A stretch of 64,000 bases of DNA from assembly GCA_900539715.1 (NCBI GenBank), contig UQDA01000012.1:1-64000 (forward strand). Direction: 5' to 3'. This stretch comes from an uncultured Lachnospiraceae bacterium. GTDB lineage: Bacteria; Bacillota; Clostridia; Lachnospirales; Lachnospiraceae. The notes beneath the pieces were generated by a model, which worked only from the letters and a program-made list of their open reading frames with translations, searched no databases and had not been told where the DNA came from. Position numbers and translations under genes: made by a program. This document shows, piece by piece, positions 50,478 to 59,533 of this stretch; position 1 is the stretch's first letter, and each line of letters opens with the position of its first letter.

Positions 50478-50508
50478 ATTATAAGCTATAAACAAGGTTT
50501 ACAGTCAA
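50478..50508 (-). promoter_or_regulatory. MerR-type promoter with 19-bp spacer
   Basis: On the minus strand TTGACT (50503-50508) and TATAAT (50478-50483) are 19 bp apart. The spacer holds a perfect inverted repeat TAAAC-3-GTTTA (50489-50501). This is the layout MerR-type activators act on by twisting DNA, so the gene is probably autoregulated. Confidence 0.75.
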
Positions 50509-50545
50509 GAGGATAAGTGCAATAAAGCAAAAAAATGCAGCAAAG

Positions 50546-50588
50546 AAATCCCCGGCATGCCGTTTTGGGCGGAAAGCCGGGGATTTTT
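50546..50588 (-). terminator. terminator after the HD-domain gene
   Basis: AAATCCCCGGC (50546-50556) pairs with GCCGGGGATTT (50576-50586). On the minus strand the following tract is only moderately T-rich; on the plus strand TTTTT follows. Confidence 0.65.
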
Positions 50589-50642
50589 GAGTGATGAAGT
50601 CCAAAGACTTTATCAAAGCTGTCTTGATGGGAGACCTGCTAT

Positions 50643-51137
50643 TCAGCCGTAGCTGAGTGCGACCCTGCCTTTGCGGGCAAGAGCGATACGGAAACGGCAG
50701 AACTCGGTAATGGCGCAGATTTTATCGGCAAAGCTGATGATCCATGCTTCCCGGCTGCGGGGCATAGGCCCGAGCGGGAACATATGGGACAGGATTGCCT
50801 GATGTTCTTTTGCGGAAATGTGGAACTGCTCAGAACTGGTCTCTGCCGCTACCTTGGGATGATAGAATGCCTGTATCTCTCCTTCGGGAAGTTTATCTCT
50901 AAAGTCATATACGCAAAAGTCATGAAGGAGTCCGGCCCGTGCAGCAGCGCTGGCATCCATTCCGAACCTCTTAGCGAGGAGCCAGGAGATATAAGAGACG
51001 TTCAGACTGTGCATAAAGCGTGTAGTCTGATAGTGCTGTGTGTATCTTTGAAGCTTTTTGAATTCGGAATTATCCAGTATGCCCTGTACAAGACCGAGGT
51101 ACTCGGCGCTGATGTCATCCGCCATCGTAATATCCAT
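50643..51137 (-). CDS. HD-domain protein, probable phosphohydrolase
   Basis: The 164-residue protein has the HD-type metal motif: His in TRFMHSLNVSYIS near residue 43, the HD pair in GLLHDFCVY near 71-74, and Asp in SFADKICAI near 137. Such proteins hydrolyse nucleotides or other phosphate esters; the substrate is not known. An alternative start is at ATG 51125. It is transcribed away from nrdG and separated from it by a terminator. Confidence 0.8.
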   Translation of the reverse strand: MDITMADDISAEYLGLVQGILDNSEFKKLQRYTQHYQTTRFMHSLNVSYISWLLAKRFGMDASAAARAGLLHDFCVYDFRDKLPEGEIQAFYHPKVAAETSSEQFHISAKEHQAILSHMFPLGPMPRSREAWIISFADKICAITEFCRFRIALARKGRVALSYG

Positions 51138-51212
51138 CGGCTATCACATCCTTTCTTTTAAATTAAGGGAATGCCCAATGCTGTCACGCTTTATGCGTCA
51201 GCTTATTGGATA

Positions 51213-51272
51213 AAAAAATGTTTCCCTATACTCTTAGTATATCGCGCAGAGCGGGAAAAGCAATAGGGAAAC
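51213..51272 (-). terminator. terminator of nrdDG
   Basis: On the minus strand GTTTCCCTAT (51263-51272) pairs with ATAGGGAAAC (51220-51229) across a 33-nt loop, followed by ATTTTTTTAT. Confidence 0.8.
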
Positions 51273-51305
51273 ACTGGGTTTAACAGATATTTGAGATATT
51301 CATAT

Positions 51306-51848
51306 TCACATTTTAATATCCTGGCTGACAAGGTCGTACCACACAAGAGAGCCGGAAGCCAGCGTTTTCGGTACGTTGATAACGCGCTGATTTTCGGAGC
51401 CGCGGAAGGCAAGGCTGATATTTTTCTGTTCCTCGATAAATTCGCCGTCCACGAGGACATCAATACAGGAAAGCATTTCATCAGTCACTTCGCAGCGGGC
51501 GCGGCTTTCGGAGAGCAGATCGCTTTCCAGCGTATAGCCGCTGTAGCACCATATCGTTTTATCGGGATATGCGGCGCGGACTCTTTTTAAAAATGGAAGA
51601 AGAGCGCGCTGGTTATCCGGTTCGAAGGGCTCTCCCCCAAGAAGGGAGAGCCCGTTGATATAGCCGGGAGCAAGGAGATTGAGAATCATATCTTCAGTCT
51701 CCTTTGTAAAAGGAGAGCCGAAGGAAAAGTCCCATGTCTGTGCGTTGAAGCAGTTCTTGCAGTGATGTGTGCAGCCGGAGACGAAGAGGGAGACACGGAC
51801 GCCCTCGCCGTTGGCGATATCACAGTTTTTGATTTCTCCGTAGTTCAT
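51306..51848 (-). CDS. nrdG: anaerobic ribonucleotide reductase activating protein
   Basis: The 180-residue radical-SAM enzyme has the cluster motif CTHHCKNC near residues 26-33 and LLGGEPF near 70. It uses a 4Fe-4S cluster and SAM to make the glycyl radical on NrdD. The start overlaps the nrdD stop, so translation is coupled. Confidence 0.95.
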   Translation of the reverse strand: MNYGEIKNCDIANGEGVRVSLFVSGCTHHCKNCFNAQTWDFSFGSPFTKETEDMILNLLAPGYINGLSLLGGEPFEPDNQRALLPFLKRVRAAYPDKTIWCYSGYTLESDLLSESRARCEVTDEMLSCIDVLVDGEFIEEQKNISLAFRGSENQRVINVPKTLASGSLVWYDLVSQDIKM

Positions 51849-54007
51849 TACAGATGAAGCACCCTTTCTTTGATTTCCTGTGTGCGGCCCTGATTCCAGA
51901 ACTGTGTGCCGATATAGCCGCAGGTACGGCGTGCAACGTTTAACTTGTTCTGGTCACGGCATCCGCAGTTGGGGCATTCCCATACGAGCTTTTTGTGTTC
52001 GTCTTCCACGATGCGTATCTCGCCGGAGTAGCCGCATTCCTGACAGAAATCACTTTTGGTATTGAGCTCCGCGTACATGATATTGTCATAGATAAAGCGC
52101 ATGACCTGAAGGACGGCGGGGATATTGTTCTGCATGTCGGGGACTTCCACATAGCTGATAGCTCCGCCGGTGGAAAGCGCCTGGAACTGGGACTCGAATT
52201 TCAGCTTGGAAAAGGCGTCGATAGGTTCGGATACATGCACATGGTAGCTGTTGGTGATGTAGCTCTTATCGGTTACGCCTTCGATGACGCCGAAGCGCTT
52301 CTGCAGGCATTTTGCAAATTTGTATGTGGTGCTCTCGATGGGCGAGCCGTAAATGGAGAAAGCGATATTTGTCTCTTCCTTCCATTTGTTGCAGGCGTCG
52401 TTCATGTATTCCATTACTTCCAGTGCAAAAGGAGTCGCTTCCGGGTCGGTGTGTGACTTGCCTGTCATGTATTTTACACATTCATAGAGACCAGCATAGC
52501 CAAGGGAAATCGTGGAGTAGCCGCCATAAAGCAGTTTGTCGATGGTCTCTCCTTTTTTAAGACGGGCGAGAGCGCCGTACTGCCAGAGGATCGGGGCGGC
52601 GTCGGAAAGCGTACCCTTCAGACGGTTGTGGCGATACATGAGGGCACGATAGCAAAGGTCGAGCCGCTCGTCAAAAATCTGCCAGAATTTATCCATGTCT
52701 CCACCGGAGGATAATGCGACGTCGACGAGGTTTATCGTCACAACGCCTTGATTGAAACGGCCGTAAAATTTGTAATTGCCGTTTTCATCCTTCCAGGGGC
52801 TCAGGGCGCTGCGGCAGCCCATGACAGGGAAGCAGTTGCCTTCCTTTAATTCCTTCATTTTCTTTTCGGAGATGTAATCGGGAACAAGGCGCTTTGCAGT
52901 ACATTTTGCAGCGAGCTGGGTCAGATAAAAATATTCTGTGCCTTCGTCAACATTGTCTTCTTCAAGCACATAGATAAGCTTTGGGAAGGCAGGGGTGATC
53001 CAGACGCCGGCTTCATTTTTTACGCCCTGATAGCGCTGTTTTAAGGTTTCTTCGATGATGAGTGCGAGATCTTTTTTCTCCTGTTCGTTTTTTGCTTCGT
53101 TCAGATACATGAACACGGTCAAAAAAGGAGCCTGTCCGTTGGTTGTCATAAGTGTGATTATCTGATACTGGATAGTCTGAACACCTTTGGTAATCTCGCG
53201 GTGGAGGCGTTTTTCAACGATAGTATCTATTTGTTCAGGAGTAGCTTCGGTGTTGAGGGTTTTGATTTCTTCGATCACCTCGGTGCGTATCTTTTCGCGG
53301 GATACCTGAACGAAAGGAGCCAGATGTGCGAGGCTGATGCTCTGTCCGCCGTACTGGTTGCTGGCAACCTGCGCGATTATCTGGGTTGCGATGTTGCAGG
53401 CGGTGGAAAAGCTGTGGGGCTTTTCGATGTAGGTTTCGCTGATAACAGTGCCGTTCTGAAGCATATCTTCAAGATTGACCAGATCGCAGTTGTGCATATG
53501 CTGTGCAAAATAGTCGGAATCATGAAAATGGATGATGCCCTTTTTGTCCGCTTCCACGATATCGGGAGGGAGCAGAAGGCGCTGTGTTAAGTCGCGGCTT
53601 ACCTCGCCTGCCATATAGTCGCGCTGAACGCTGTTGACAGTAGGGTTTTTATTGGAATTTTCCTGCTTTACTTCTTCGTTGTTGCATTCGATCAAAGAAA
53701 GGATGCGGTTATCAGTAGTATTTGCCTTGCGGACGAGAGTGCGCTGATAGCGGTACTTTACATAATTTTTTGCAAGGTCAAAAGCGCCTGTGGACATGAT
53801 CTGATTTTCGACCATATCCTGAATTTCTTCAACGGATACGGCGCGCCCCATTTTACTGCATTTATATTCTACATATTCTGCGATGTCGTGTATCTGCTCG
53901 GGGGTGAGCTTGGCGTTTTCAGAAGAATTGTTGGCTTTTGAAACAGCGGATATTATTTTATCAATGTCAAAATTCGCTTCGGAACCATTTCGTTTGATAA
54001 TTTTCAT
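51848..54007 (-). CDS. nrdD: anaerobic (class III) ribonucleoside-triphosphate reductase
   Basis: The 719-residue enzyme reduces NTPs to dNTPs without oxygen. An ATP-cone domain is at the N-terminus (MKIIKRNGSEANFDIDKI). Near the C-terminus the zinc cysteines CQEC and CPNC (about 656 and 680) precede the glycyl-radical loop RRTCGYIG, with the radical Gly near 696. A strict or facultative anaerobe is implied. An NrdR-like box lies in the promoter. Confidence 0.96.
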   Translation of the reverse strand: MKIIKRNGSEANFDIDKIISAVSKANNSSENAKLTPEQIHDIAEYVEYKCSKMGRAVSVEEIQDMVENQIMSTGAFDLAKNYVKYRYQRTLVRKANTTDNRILSLIECNNEEVKQENSNKNPTVNSVQRDYMAGEVSRDLTQRLLLPPDIVEADKKGIIHFHDSDYFAQHMHNCDLVNLEDMLQNGTVISETYIEKPHSFSTACNIATQIIAQVASNQYGGQSISLAHLAPFVQVSREKIRTEVIEEIKTLNTEATPEQIDTIVEKRLHREITKGVQTIQYQIITLMTTNGQAPFLTVFMYLNEAKNEQEKKDLALIIEETLKQRYQGVKNEAGVWITPAFPKLIYVLEEDNVDEGTEYFYLTQLAAKCTAKRLVPDYISEKKMKELKEGNCFPVMGCRSALSPWKDENGNYKFYGRFNQGVVTINLVDVALSSGGDMDKFWQIFDERLDLCYRALMYRHNRLKGTLSDAAPILWQYGALARLKKGETIDKLLYGGYSTISLGYAGLYECVKYMTGKSHTDPEATPFALEVMEYMNDACNKWKEETNIAFSIYGSPIESTTYKFAKCLQKRFGVIEGVTDKSYITNSYHVHVSEPIDAFSKLKFESQFQALSTGGAISYVEVPDMQNNIPAVLQVMRFIYDNIMYAELNTKSDFCQECGYSGEIRIVEDEHKKLVWECPNCGCRDQNKLNVARRTCGYIGTQFWNQGRTQEIKERVLHL

Positions 54008-54206
54008 AAGACTCTCTCCTTTTCATGAATGCCATTGTCATACCGCACCTTCGGAAGCCGCAAAGACGCTGCGAAGCGCAGTTCTCCGCCTCCCCCGACG
54101 GGAGAAATGGCACTTTTGAAGCAGCAGTATCAACTGCGGCGACAGGATTCATTATATATCCAGATGCCTTGAAAAACAGTTGCGCTGGCAACAAAAATAT
54201 AATATA

Positions 54207-54222
54207 ATACAAAATATAGTGG
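54207..54222 (-). promoter_or_regulatory. NrdR box in the nrdD promoter
   Basis: On the minus strand CCACTATATTTTGTAT matches the NrdR consensus ACACWATATNTWGTRT at 14 of 16 positions. A second, weaker AT-rich candidate lies next to it near 54190. NrdR represses ribonucleotide reductase genes when dATP is high. Confidence 0.65.
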
Positions 54223-54258
54223 TTTGCACAAAAATGATATACATGATGGTGTGAAAAT

Positions 54259-54897
54259 ATGGGACAATTTCTTAGCTTTTGGGGCTTGACAAAAGAGCAG
54301 ATAACACATATGAGCGAAGCCGGGATGCTCTCTGTCCGGGAGTTCGGAAAGCGTCAGGTACTGATGAATCAGGATGATGACAGGGAGCTCATCGGCATTA
54401 TGCTGAAAGGGGATGCGTTTTTAGAAAGCATGAATATGGAGGGGCAGCGCAGGATACTGGACTATTTTCAGGAAAAAGAAAGCTTTGTGAGAAAATGTTT
54501 TCCGGAGATGGAACGAGGAGTGTGCTATGTGATATCCAGATGCCGGTGTCAGGTGGCATTTATCAATGAGCGCAAGCTGACGTCCCACGATGATTTTCAT
54601 GAGACAAGAGCTCAGATTCTGGAGGAGATTTTGATGCGCGCGCAGCGCCGGGCGATGATGCACGCGGATGTGCTGTGCCAGCGTTCTCTGCGTCAGAAGC
54701 TTCTGGTCTATTTCGGATATCTGAGCCGGAGCGGAGGACGGCCTTTTTTTGACTTGCCGTTTTCTTATACCGATTGCGCGGATTATCTGGCGGTGGACAG
54801 AAGCGCGATGATGCGGGAGCTGGGACGGATGAAAGATGAGGGGATCGTGACGGTGGATGGAAGAAGGCTGAGGCTTGAGGCAGGGGAGAGAAGATGA
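54259..54897 (+). CDS. Crp/Fnr-family transcriptional regulator
   Basis: The 212-residue protein has an N-terminal cupin-like sensor (KRQVLMNQDDDRELIGIMLKG) and a C-terminal HTH (YTDCADYLAVDRSAMMRELGRM, residues 173 on). Cys near 80-97 (CF, VCYV, CRC) are present but not in the FNR cluster spacing, so oxygen sensing is uncertain. Its stop overlaps the start of the DUF2752 gene. It is divergent from nrdD across about 250 bp. Confidence 0.88.
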   Translation: MGQFLSFWGLTKEQITHMSEAGMLSVREFGKRQVLMNQDDDRELIGIMLKGDAFLESMNMEGQRRILDYFQEKESFVRKCFPEMERGVCYVISRCRCQVAFINERKLTSHDDFHETRAQILEEILMRAQRRAMMHADVLCQRSLRQKLLVYFGYLSRSGGRPFFDLPFSYTDCADYLAVDRSAMMRELGRMKDEGIVTVDGRRLRLEAGERR

Positions 54898-55397
54898 ACA
54901 TGGAAAAAGCAGAAAGATATCTGAAAGAGGTATGGAGCAGGATAAAAGCGGACATAAAGGCATATTGGGGATTTGTTCTGCTGTTTGTTATTTATAGTGT
55001 GACAGTCAGAAAGCTGTTTCATGCATTTTGTCCATCGGTGATCGTAGCGGGACTTCCGTGCCCGGGATGTGGAATGACGAGATCTGTGACGGCCTTTTTG
55101 ATGGGAGAGTTTGAACGAGGAATCCGAATGAATCCTCTTGGGATAGTATGGATATTATGGGGAGTCTGTTTTGCGGTGATGCGATATGGATTCGGGAAAA
55201 AATCGAAAGGGCTCATGACGGCGGCGGGAGTGATAGTTGTATTGATGATTGTTGTATATGCATGGAGGATGTATCAGTATTTTCCGGGAGAACCCCCGAT
55301 ATCCTATACGCCCGGCAGCATTCTGGAACAGATGGTTCCGGGGTATAAGGGAATGGTGATGGGCGTATGGGAAAATATCAGGGGAATGTGGGAATAG
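54894..55397 (+). CDS. DUF2752 membrane protein
   Basis: The 167-residue protein has three hydrophobic segments and the DUF2752 motif GLPCPGCGMTRS near residues 52-63, with three Cys, plus MNPLG near 82. Function of the family is unknown. The 4-nt overlap with the Crp-like gene suggests one operon and a sensing or stress role, which is inference. Confidence 0.85.
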   Translation: MNMEKAERYLKEVWSRIKADIKAYWGFVLLFVIYSVTVRKLFHAFCPSVIVAGLPCPGCGMTRSVTAFLMGEFERGIRMNPLGIVWILWGVCFAVMRYGFGKKSKGLMTAAGVIVVLMIVVYAWRMYQYFPGEPPISYTPGSILEQMVPGYKGMVMGVWENIRGMWE

Positions 55398-55400
55398 TGT

Positions 55401-56264
55401 TTATGAACGGCTCCAGCGTCCGGAAGCTCCGCAGGGGAGAATGAGACCGCTCTGTGTGACGGGGAGACCGATTTCCTGTGCGTCTACATGGCCGCCGAAC
55501 TTCGGCACGATAGCGGTGTTTATCATATAGCTCAAAACCGCAGGCTGCAGTCCTGTCGTATAGGAGTTTATCAGGAAAAAGAGAGGGTCATCAGAAAGAA
55601 TCTGTGAAGTGAGCTCTACAAAAGGATAGATGCTTTCTTCAATCTTCCAAATCTCACCTTTCGGACCGCGGCCATAGGAAGGAGGGTCCATGATGATGCC
55701 GTCGTATTTATTGCCGCGGCGTATTTCGCGTTCGACAAATTTTACGCAGTCGTCAACGAGCCAGCGGATGGGAGCATCAGAAAGGCCCGAAGCGGCAGCG
55801 TTTTCTTTTGCCCATGTTACCATTCCCTTGGAGGCGTCCACATGAGTGACAGCTGCGCCGGCGCTGGCTGCAGATAAGGTTGCGCCGCCGGTATATGCGA
55901 ACAGATTGAGAACTTTTATCGGACGTCCTGCATTACGGATGAGGTTTCCGAACCAGTCCCAGTTTGCGGCCTGCTCCGGGAACAAGCCGGTGTGTTTAAA
56001 GCTGAATGGTTTTAAGCGGAAGGTCAGTTCACGGTAATGGATACTCCATTCTTCAGGCAGATTAAAAAACTCCCATTCACCTCCGCCTTTAGAGCTACGG
56101 TGATAATGTCCATTTTTCTTTTTCCAGCTGGGAGCGGTGCGGGGGGTATTCCAGATAACCTGCGGGTCAGGGCGCACAAGGGTATAATCGCCCCAGCGTT
56201 CCAGTTTTTCGCCCCGGGAGGTATCAATAACTTCATAGTCTTTCCAGTTGTCTGCGATCCACAT
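55401..56264 (-). CDS. class I SAM-dependent (rRNA-type) methyltransferase
   Basis: The 287-residue protein has the SAM motif LNLFAYTGGATLSAASAGA near residues 118-136, VDASKGMVTWAKEN after it, and the catalytic motif MDPPSYGRG near 190. This set is found in the RlmI/YccW-like group of 23S rRNA methyltransferases, here without an N-terminal PUA domain. The start is ATG 56264 with GAGGA upstream. It is convergent with the DUF2752 gene, 3 nt apart. Confidence 0.85.
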   Translation of the reverse strand: MWIADNWKDYEVIDTSRGEKLERWGDYTLVRPDPQVIWNTPRTAPSWKKKNGHYHRSSKGGGEWEFFNLPEEWSIHYRELTFRLKPFSFKHTGLFPEQAANWDWFGNLIRNAGRPIKVLNLFAYTGGATLSAASAGAAVTHVDASKGMVTWAKENAAASGLSDAPIRWLVDDCVKFVEREIRRGNKYDGIIMDPPSYGRGPKGEIWKIEESIYPFVELTSQILSDDPLFFLINSYTTGLQPAVLSYMINTAIVPKFGGHVDAQEIGLPVTQSGLILPCGASGRWSRS

Positions 56265-56465
56265 ATTCAAATCCTCACTTTGTATTCTCTGTTGGCAACG
56301 CTGCATAATTCCGTCAGCCTTTGTGTGCCCGGCTTTACGAAAAGCAGGTCCGTTGTCTATATAATAGGAAGTTTTATATACACACTATACAGGAAGCCGC
56401 CTGAAAATGCAATGAAAAGAGAGGGGATAAAAACGTGAGAGGGCTTCTTTTGCACAGTAAAACTT

Positions 56466-57356
56466 TCAATAGGTCTGCGAAGGTTGCCAGCTGCGGCACA
56501 GTTCCCAGAAGCTTTCGGCAGAGGGCGGCAGATATTTGTTGCGATGGCGTATCAGATAAAAGGTCCGTGACAATTCGGCATCGGAAACAGGAATTTCTGC
56601 CAGAGCTCCTGAGGAAAGCTCTTCCTGAACGAGAAGGCGGGGCAGGATTGCGATGCCGAGCAGATTTTCAGCGGCGCGCAAAAGCGCCTGTGTGCTGACG
56701 CTTTCCCAGGCAGGGGAAATAGAGATGCCTTTTGAAAGAAAGAGGCTGTCGGCGATTTCTCTTCCCGCGCTGCCCGGTTCCCGCAGTAAAAGGTCATATT
56801 CGGCGATCTTTTCCAGGGGAACATCCGGCAGGGCAGCAAGCGGATGCCGTGGAGAGGCGATAAAGCAGAGACGGTCGGAATAAAAGGGCTCTGCTGTAAA
56901 TTCAGTATGGGAAGCACCGCCCTCCACAAGGGCAAAATCCACTTTATTGTTGAGCACATATTGTTCTATTGTTTCGGTATTTTTTATTGTGACCCGGACG
57001 GGAATATCAGGATGCGCCGCGCGATAGCTTTTTACAAGAGATGGAAGCACACGATTACCGAGCGTGATGCTGGAGCCGATGTGTATGGGCGCCTTGTTTT
57101 GCCAGCTGGGGATACCGTTCTCCATTTCTGAAAAGAGAGAAACGATATGCAGCGCATAGTCGTAAAATTTGTGTCCTATTTCAGTCGGATAGATATGTCT
57201 GGAAATCCGGTCGAACAGACGAACGTGATAAAAGTTCTCCAGCTCGCGGACAGCAAGGCTGACAGAAGGCTGCGCAAGGTGAAGGCGGTCAGCGGCTTTG
57301 GTAACGCTGTGTTCCTGATATACGGCAACAAAAATTTTCATATGGCGCAGAGTCAT
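56466..57356 (-). CDS. LysR-family transcriptional regulator
   Basis: The 296-residue protein has a winged helix (MKIFVAVYQEHSVTKAADRLHLAQPSVS region, residues 5-32) and a C-terminal periplasmic-binding-like sensor. It is divergent from two chromate-transporter-like genes and probably controls them. I start at ATG 57356, 5 nt after GGGAGG. Confidence 0.92.
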   Translation of the reverse strand: MTLRHMKIFVAVYQEHSVTKAADRLHLAQPSVSLAVRELENFYHVRLFDRISRHIYPTEIGHKFYDYALHIVSLFSEMENGIPSWQNKAPIHIGSSITLGNRVLPSLVKSYRAAHPDIPVRVTIKNTETIEQYVLNNKVDFALVEGGASHTEFTAEPFYSDRLCFIASPRHPLAALPDVPLEKIAEYDLLLREPGSAGREIADSLFLSKGISISPAWESVSTQALLRAAENLLGIAILPRLLVQEELSSGALAEIPVSDAELSRTFYLIRHRNKYLPPSAESFWELCRSWQPSQTY

Positions 57357-57397
57357 GGAAACCTCCCTGATTTTGGATAATAAAAGTCTGATTAGCA

Positions 57398-57408
57398 TTC
57401 ATAATGAA
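57398..57408. promoter_or_regulatory. candidate LysR operator
   Basis: TTCATAATGAA is a perfect palindrome of T-N-A type, about 40 bp before the LysR gene and 150 bp before the transporter gene, where LysR proteins usually bind. Confidence 0.5.
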
Positions 57409-57557
57409 ATTGTTATATATTTTATAAAATAATACTATTTTACTTATATTGCAATAGAAGATATTATATAAGGAAGAAACAGTAACAGTTTTACTCGTCA
57501 GAAGGGGGAAGTGTTACAGAAAAAATGCTGCTGTTTACAGTAGTACAGGAGGAAGAA

Positions 57558-58124
57558 ATGGAGAATAAGGGAAAGAGGCTGTGGAAAATATTCATTTCAA
57601 CGTTATATCTGAGCGCCTTTACATTTGGCGGCGGATATGTGATAGTGACGCTGATGAAAAAGAAGTTTGTAGACGAGCTTGGTTGGATAGATGAGAATGA
57701 GATGTTGGATCTGGTGGCAATAGCTCAGTCAGCACCGGGCGCCATTGCGGTAAATGGAGCCATTGTAGTGGGGTATAAACTGGAAGGGCTGATAGGAGCG
57801 CTGACGGCGATAGTTGGGACTATCATTCCGCCGTTTGCTATTATTTCAGTTATCTCATTTTTTTATGCTGCATTTTCATCAAATTTTATTGTCAAAACCA
57901 TCCTGGATGGAATGCAGTCCGGCGTGGCTGCGGTGATAGCGGCGGTCGTATGGGATATGGGCAGCGGCATCGTACGGGGGAAGAATAAGATGTCTCTGAC
58001 GATCATGGCAGCAGCATTTTTGGCAACGGCAGTTTTTAACGTCAATGTAGTTTACGTGGTACTGATATGCATCGCCCTTGGGGTGGTACGGACGGTTGTC
58101 CGGATGAGGAGGGAAAAAGAATGA
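57558..58124 (+). CDS. chromate transporter half-protein 1
   Basis: The 188-residue membrane protein is a short-chain CHR protein: FGGGYVIVTLMKKKFVDELGW near residue 24 and AQSAPGAIAVNGAIVVGY near 58. Short CHR proteins work as heterodimers of two halves in place of one long ChrA. Chromate efflux is known for some members, but the physiological anion is often unclear. ATG 57558 has AGGAGG upstream. Confidence 0.88.
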   Translation: MENKGKRLWKIFISTLYLSAFTFGGGYVIVTLMKKKFVDELGWIDENEMLDLVAIAQSAPGAIAVNGAIVVGYKLEGLIGALTAIVGTIIPPFAIISVISFFYAAFSSNFIVKTILDGMQSGVAAVIAAVVWDMGSGIVRGKNKMSLTIMAAAFLATAVFNVNVVYVVLICIALGVVRTVVRMRREKE

Positions 58125-58687
58125 TTTACTGGCAGCTGTTTTTAAGTTTTCTGCAGATAGGTATGTTCAGCTTTGGAGGGGGATATGCGGCGCTTCCGCT
58201 GATACAGGAACAGGTTATGAAGCATGGCTGGCTGTCTGCAACAGAATTTACAGATCTGATTACGATTTCCCAGATGACACCGGGACCGATTGCAGTCAAT
58301 TCGGCAACCTTTGTGGGAATCCGCATTGGAGGGGTGCCGGGGGCACTGGCTGCAACATTTGGATGTATTTTACCGTCGTGCATTCTTGTTATGGGGCTGG
58401 CATGGCTGTATCTGCGTTACCGCAAACTGAGTATGCTTCAGAGCGTGCTGGAAACACTGCGTCCGGCGGTGGTAGCGATGATCGCGGCAGCGGGCGTATC
58501 GATTATGATAACGGCATTTTGGAATGGAGCGGTCGGAGTGGATACGGTAAAAATTGATTCTATCCTTATTTTTATCGCTGCGTTTTATCTGCTGAAAAAA
58601 AAGGATATGAATCCGATCCTCGTAATGGTATTGAGCGGTGTGGCAAAGCTTATCGTACAGGGGGCGCTTATGATGCTGCCGGTCTGA
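58121..58687 (+). CDS. chromate transporter half-protein 2
   Basis: The 188-residue partner has FSFGGGYAALPLIQEQVMKHG near residue 15 and ISQMTPGPIAVNSATFVG near 47. It overlaps the first half by ATGA, so the two are translated together. Both halves have about six helices and probably insert in opposite orientation. Confidence 0.88.
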   Translation: MIYWQLFLSFLQIGMFSFGGGYAALPLIQEQVMKHGWLSATEFTDLITISQMTPGPIAVNSATFVGIRIGGVPGALAATFGCILPSCILVMGLAWLYLRYRKLSMLQSVLETLRPAVVAMIAAAGVSIMITAFWNGAVGVDTVKIDSILIFIAAFYLLKKKDMNPILVMVLSGVAKLIVQGALMMLPV

Positions 58688-58769
58688 GCAGCATTTGCCC
58701 CCTGAAAGAAACAGATTAAATTGTATCTGATTTTGTACAAAAAAAGTTTTAAAAGAATCGAAAAAACAC

Positions 58770-58798
58770 TTGCAATTTTATTTTTGTTCCATTATACT
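58770..58798 (+). promoter_or_regulatory. promoter of the S10 operon
   Basis: TTGCAA (58770-58775), 17-nt spacer, TATACT (58793-58798). Confidence 0.7.
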
Positions 58799-58804
58799 AC
58801 TAAG

Positions 58805-59085
58805 TGCTGTGACATGATAGCGATGAAACATAAGGTTGCTGCAATGGAAAATACATAATCCGTGCAGGTTTTTATGTGGAGCGAATGTCAAGTTAGAAAA
58901 CTGACGACAAGTCACTGTACCAGATAACAGCACTTGCCAGATGGCAAGGGAAACAACGTGTAAGTCCGGAGAATAAGAGAAAGAGAACTTTCAGGGTTGC
59001 TTATTAAAAGGACACACACGGGAACGTGTACAGTCACCGCTTGTCGCACTTATCTCAAAAGCGCGAAAAGGAGGCGACTTTTTTT
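58805..59085 (+). promoter_or_regulatory. long leader of the S10 operon
   Basis: The 280 nt before rpsJ contain no ORF but several hairpins, for instance CTTGCCA with TGGCAAG (58933-58949) and ACACACGGGAACGTGT near 59013. In other bacteria S10 leaders bind L4. Whether this one does is unknown. Confidence 0.55.
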
Positions 59086-59403
59086 ATGGCAAATCAGGTA
59101 ATGAGGATTACACTGAAAGCTTACGATCATCAGTTAGTTGATGCGTCTGCGAAGAAAATCATCGAAACAGTCAAGAAAAATGGAGCACAGGTGAGCGGAC
59201 CGGTACCGCTTCCCACTAAGAAGGAAGTAGTTACTATCCTGCGTGCCGTACACAAGTACAAAGATTCCAGAGAACAGTTCGAGCGTCGTACGCACAAGAG
59301 ACTGATCGATATCATCACACCCACACCCAAGACCGTTGATGCTCTGCAGAGACTGGAAATGCCCGCTGGTGTGTACATCGATATCAAAATGAAAACCAAA
59401 TAA
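59086..59403 (+). CDS. rpsJ: 30S ribosomal protein S10
   Basis: The 105-residue protein (also NusE in antitermination) shows [19 protein letters not shown] and ends [12 protein letters not shown] start at ATG 59086 after AAGGAGG; upstream in-frame starts have no site. First gene of the S10 operon. Confidence 0.96.
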   Translation: MANQVMRITLKAYDHQLVDASAKKIIETVKKNGAQVSGPVPLPTKKEVVTILRAVHKYKDSREQFERRTHKRLIDIITPTPKTVDALQRLEMPAGVYIDIKMKTK

Positions 59404-59533
59404 GATTTTCAAAGCAAACCTCTACAGAGACGTATGAATAGTCCAACTGCTTTTACCACTTCCTTAATAAAAGGGAGCAGGAAAGCTGCGAACATTCCGC
59501 TATGTAGAACAAAAACAGGAGGTTAAACAGACA

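Noticed and set aside
54040..54110. riboswitch upstream of nrdD
   Set aside because: Small GC-rich hairpins are present but match no riboswitch pattern that I know.
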